The notes under the pieces: model-generated
What the model saw: the letters and a program-made list of their open reading frames with translations, nothing else
What the model was told of the DNA's origin: nothing
Databases searched by the model: none
Part shown: piece by piece, positions 42,188 to 44,058 of the stretch
How the letters are laid out: the number at the start of each line of letters is the position of its first letter
Numbering within the stretch: the first letter of the stretch is position 1
From: an uncultured Sphingomonas sp.
Lineage (GTDB): Bacteria > Pseudomonadota > Alphaproteobacteria > Sphingomonadales > Sphingomonadaceae
Reading direction: 5' to 3'
Length of the DNA stretch: 44,058 nt
Assembly: GCF_913778135.1 (NCBI RefSeq)
Contig: NZ_CAJYVU010000056.1
Location: 1 to 44,058, forward strand
Translations under genes and position numbers: made by a program

Positions 42188-43428
42188 GGGTTTTGCAGAG
42201 GGTTCCGCCGGCGGCGCGTATTCTGGCCGCGCTGATCGCGGGACTCGGTACAGGCTACCTCGCGGGGCCGCGCGCCGCCGTTCTGCCGGCGGTGCAGGCG
42301 GCCGGCGGGCTGTGGCTCGACGCGCTCAGGATGCCGATCATCCCGCTGGTCTTCGCGCTGGTGGTCACCGGGCTGGGCAGTGAAGGCGGCATGGCCGGTG
42401 ACGCAGCACCTGCCGGCGGACTGGCGCGACGCGCGATCGGCGCGTTCGTCGTGTTCCTGTTCGGCTCGGCTTTGTTCGGCGTCGCGCTCGGCTCGGCGAT
42501 GTTTAGCGGCTGGCACGTGTCCAATTTGTCGGGAGTCACGACTGGGGCTGCGAAGCTGCCTGATCTGCCCCCGCTCGCCGACACGCTGCGCGCGCTGGTG
42601 CCGGTCAACCCGATCGCCTCGGCCGCCGCGGGTGCGATCGTGCCGGTCGTCATCTTCGCGCTGATCTTCGCGCTCGCGCTGCGCCGGATCGAGCCCGACC
42701 GGGCCGCAGCTGTGACGAAAGCATTCAGAAACCTGCTCGACCCGCTGCTGGTGATCATCGGCTGGGTCCTGCTCGCCGCGCCGGTCGGCGTCTTCGCGCT
42801 GTCGTTCGACGTCGCCGCGCGCAGCGGGTTCGCAGTCGGCGCGCTGCTCGCCTGGTACGTCGTCGCACGCGTGGTCGCGGGCGTGACACTGCTGGCGGTC
42901 TTCGTGCTGCTGGTCGCAATCGCCTCGCGCACGCCGGTGCGCGTGTTCCTGCGCGTGATATTGCCGGCGCAAACGGTCGCGTTCAGCACGCAATCTTCGC
43001 TCGCGTCACTGCCCGCGATGCTTCAGGCGGTGCGCACGCTCGGGCTGCCCGAGCGCACGGCGGGCATGATCCTGCCGCTCGCGGTGGCATTGTTCCGCAT
43101 CAGCGCGCCGTGCGCGATCACGCTCGTCACGCTGGCGCTCGCGCGGTTGAACGGCATCGATCTCGAGCTAGGCCAATTGGTCGTGGTGGCGATGCTGGCG
43201 GTGCTCAACAACTTGGTCATCGCTGGGCTACCGAACCAGATCAGCTTCTTCGCCGCCTACGCCCCGGTTGCGCTCGCGGTGGGCGTGCCGATCGAACTGT
43301 TGCCGTTGTTCCTGGCAGTGGACACCATCCCCGACATGTTCGCGACAGCAGCGAACGTTACAGCTGACGTGGCCGTCACGACCGTGCTGACCGAACACGA
43401 TCGTGATGCATCGGGCGTGTCCGTCTGA
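42184..43428 (+). CDS. Diverged DAACS-family symporter
   Basis: 414 residues from GTG 42184, overlapping the monooxygenase stop (GTGA). About eight membrane helices and the two hairpins of the GltPh fold are present (HP1 near AFSTQSSLASLPAM). However, the region equal to NMDGT reads FRISAPC, so the sodium-site Asp is gone, and the substrate motif reads DMFATAANVTAD, with the carboxylate-binding Arg replaced by Ala. It should not bind an acidic amino acid in the usual way. A neutral or sulfur-containing substrate, or different ion coupling, is likely. Last gene of the operon. Confidence 0.85.
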   Translation: MRVLQRVPPAARILAALIAGLGTGYLAGPRAAVLPAVQAAGGLWLDALRMPIIPLVFALVVTGLGSEGGMAGDAAPAGGLARRAIGAFVVFLFGSALFGVALGSAMFSGWHVSNLSGVTTGAAKLPDLPPLADTLRALVPVNPIASAAAGAIVPVVIFALIFALALRRIEPDRAAAVTKAFRNLLDPLLVIIGWVLLAAPVGVFALSFDVAARSGFAVGALLAWYVVARVVAGVTLLAVFVLLVAIASRTPVRVFLRVILPAQTVAFSTQSSLASLPAMLQAVRTLGLPERTAGMILPLAVALFRISAPCAITLVTLALARLNGIDLELGQLVVVAMLAVLNNLVIAGLPNQISFFAAYAPVALAVGVPIELLPLFLAVDTIPDMFATAANVTADVAVTTVLTEHDRDASGVSV

Positions 43429-43621
43429 CGCGCGACACGCGGCATGGCGCTATGTCAAAGAAAGCGGCCTGGTGGTCGGGGTGATCCCGGTCAGAAATGA
43501 ATGCTGTTTTTCGGTCACAGCCCGACGATTGTGACACATGCTGATCAGCCGCTCGATGATGTACTGACCCACAATCTGCCTTTCAGGACGGAATCACCGC
43601 TTCCTGATTCCGGACGGTCGT

Positions 43622-43828
43622 TCATCTCAGAAATGTTTGCTCGGCCAGCTGTTCACCGCGTTTCGTCAGAACCGCGCGGGCTTGCCGGGCTGCGCCGACC
43701 GCCTGCCTGTAGTGCACGGTCGCGTATCGCTCGGCCTCGTCGAAGCCGACCGGCGCCCAATCCTCGGTCGGATAGCAGGCGTCGTAGATCGCGCGCGCAG
43801 CCGCACGCAGTTGCAGATCGTGCTGCAT
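43622..43828 (-). CDS. Small hypothetical protein, helical
   Basis: 68 residues, ATG 43828 with GGAG seven bases upstream. Helical pattern: LQLRAAARAIYDACYPTEDW, FDEAERYATVHYRQAVGAAR, QARAVLTKRGEQLAEQ. No membrane segment or known motif. Composition looks like a true gene. It stands alone between two short gaps: 43429-43621 contains no supported feature, and 43829-43975 presumably holds its promoter. Confidence 0.6.
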   Translation of the reverse strand: MQHDLQLRAAARAIYDACYPTEDWAPVGFDEAERYATVHYRQAVGAARQARAVLTKRGEQLAEQTFLR

Positions 43829-43975
43829 CGGGTCGCTCCAGCAATCGAGTCACCGCATCGGCGGCGTCCGACTAGCTAGAACAAATACGGAACGCTTCGC
43901 AAGGCGCTTTCCTGTGCCAGCAACGCGTGCGAACTCGTCACCGTCAAATGGAAGCGACCTCGACGCTACGCGATC

Positions 43976-44058
43976 CTATTGCCACACGCTGACGCGCTCG
44001 GCCGGTGCCAGATACAATGCGTCACCGGGCTTGACGTTGAACGCCGTGTACCAGGGGG
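43976..44058 (-). CDS. M13 (neprilysin-like) metallopeptidase, C-terminal end only
   Basis: The last 26 codons are visible on the minus strand, running off the right edge. The sequence PWYTAFNVKPGDALYLAP, then AERVSVWQ and TAG, is the typical ending of bacterial M13 zinc peptidases (PepO/neprilysin family), where the motif VKPGDALYL closes the catalytic domain. These are exported, periplasmic enzymes that cut peptides. The zinc motif lies outside the window. Confidence 0.8.
   Translation of the reverse strand, partial: PWYTAFNVKPGDALYLAPAERVSVWQ

Overview
High-GC DNA from a free-living alphaproteobacterium, most likely a sphingomonad (Sphingomonas or a close relative). The evidence is the gene-transfer-agent (GTA) type head-tail cluster, three TonB-dependent receptors in about 10 kb, a dense use of overlapping GTGA/ATGA gene junctions, and protein sequences typical of that group. 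No rRNA, tRNA, CRISPR array or intact insertion sequence was seen.

Region 1 (1-8878, minus strand) is a GTA-like packaging, head and tail cluster in the order terS, terL, two small unknown genes, portal, a DUF6127-like gene, protease, capsid, adaptor, stopper, terminator, tail tube, GTA gp10, tail chaperone and tape measure. It runs off the left edge inside a further tail gene. No integrase, lysis, replication or repressor gene is visible, so it reads as a GTA rather than an inducible prophage. Oddities are an unrelated gene and a strong hairpin terminator between terL and portal, and a capsid gene without the usual scaffolding (delta) domain.

Region 2 (9084-15449) is a glycoside-use locus: a GPH-family sugar symporter faces a plus-strand operon of GH1 beta-glucosidase, TetR regulator, two alpha/beta hydrolases and a small membrane protein. 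Region 3 (15510-19140) holds a small unknown gene, rlmJ and katG.

Region 4 (19630-25005) is an RcnR-type metal-sensing repressor, divergent from an OprB-like porin, a fused double permease and an ATPase with a C-terminal AAA-associated domain. The transporter has no binding protein nearby. Region 5 (25206-29159, minus) has the order DUF2946/CruR, TonB receptor, PepSY membrane protein, the same layout as the Bordetella copper-responsive cruR-bfrG operon. Its CruR-like protein has lost CXXC, gained a four-fold DHGKSK repeat, and ends in an RGPP motif. Region 6 (29475-31877, minus) is a TonB receptor behind a clear cobalamin riboswitch.

Region 7 (32517-43428) is the most suggestive part. It combines a DAACS symporter, a TonB receptor, a small lipoprotein, a class-I gamma-glutamyl hydrolase and an EpsC serine acetyltransferase (all minus) with a divergent, tightly overlapping operon of FAD/NAD(P)-binding oxidoreductase, RimK-like ATP-grasp ligase, LLM flavin monooxygenase and a second, diverged DAACS symporter. 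An 18-codon peptide ending Cys-Ser-Arg-Cys lies ahead of the plus operon. I infer an organosulfur scavenging pathway under cysteine control. The window ends with a small unknown gene and the last 26 codons of an M13 metallopeptidase gene.
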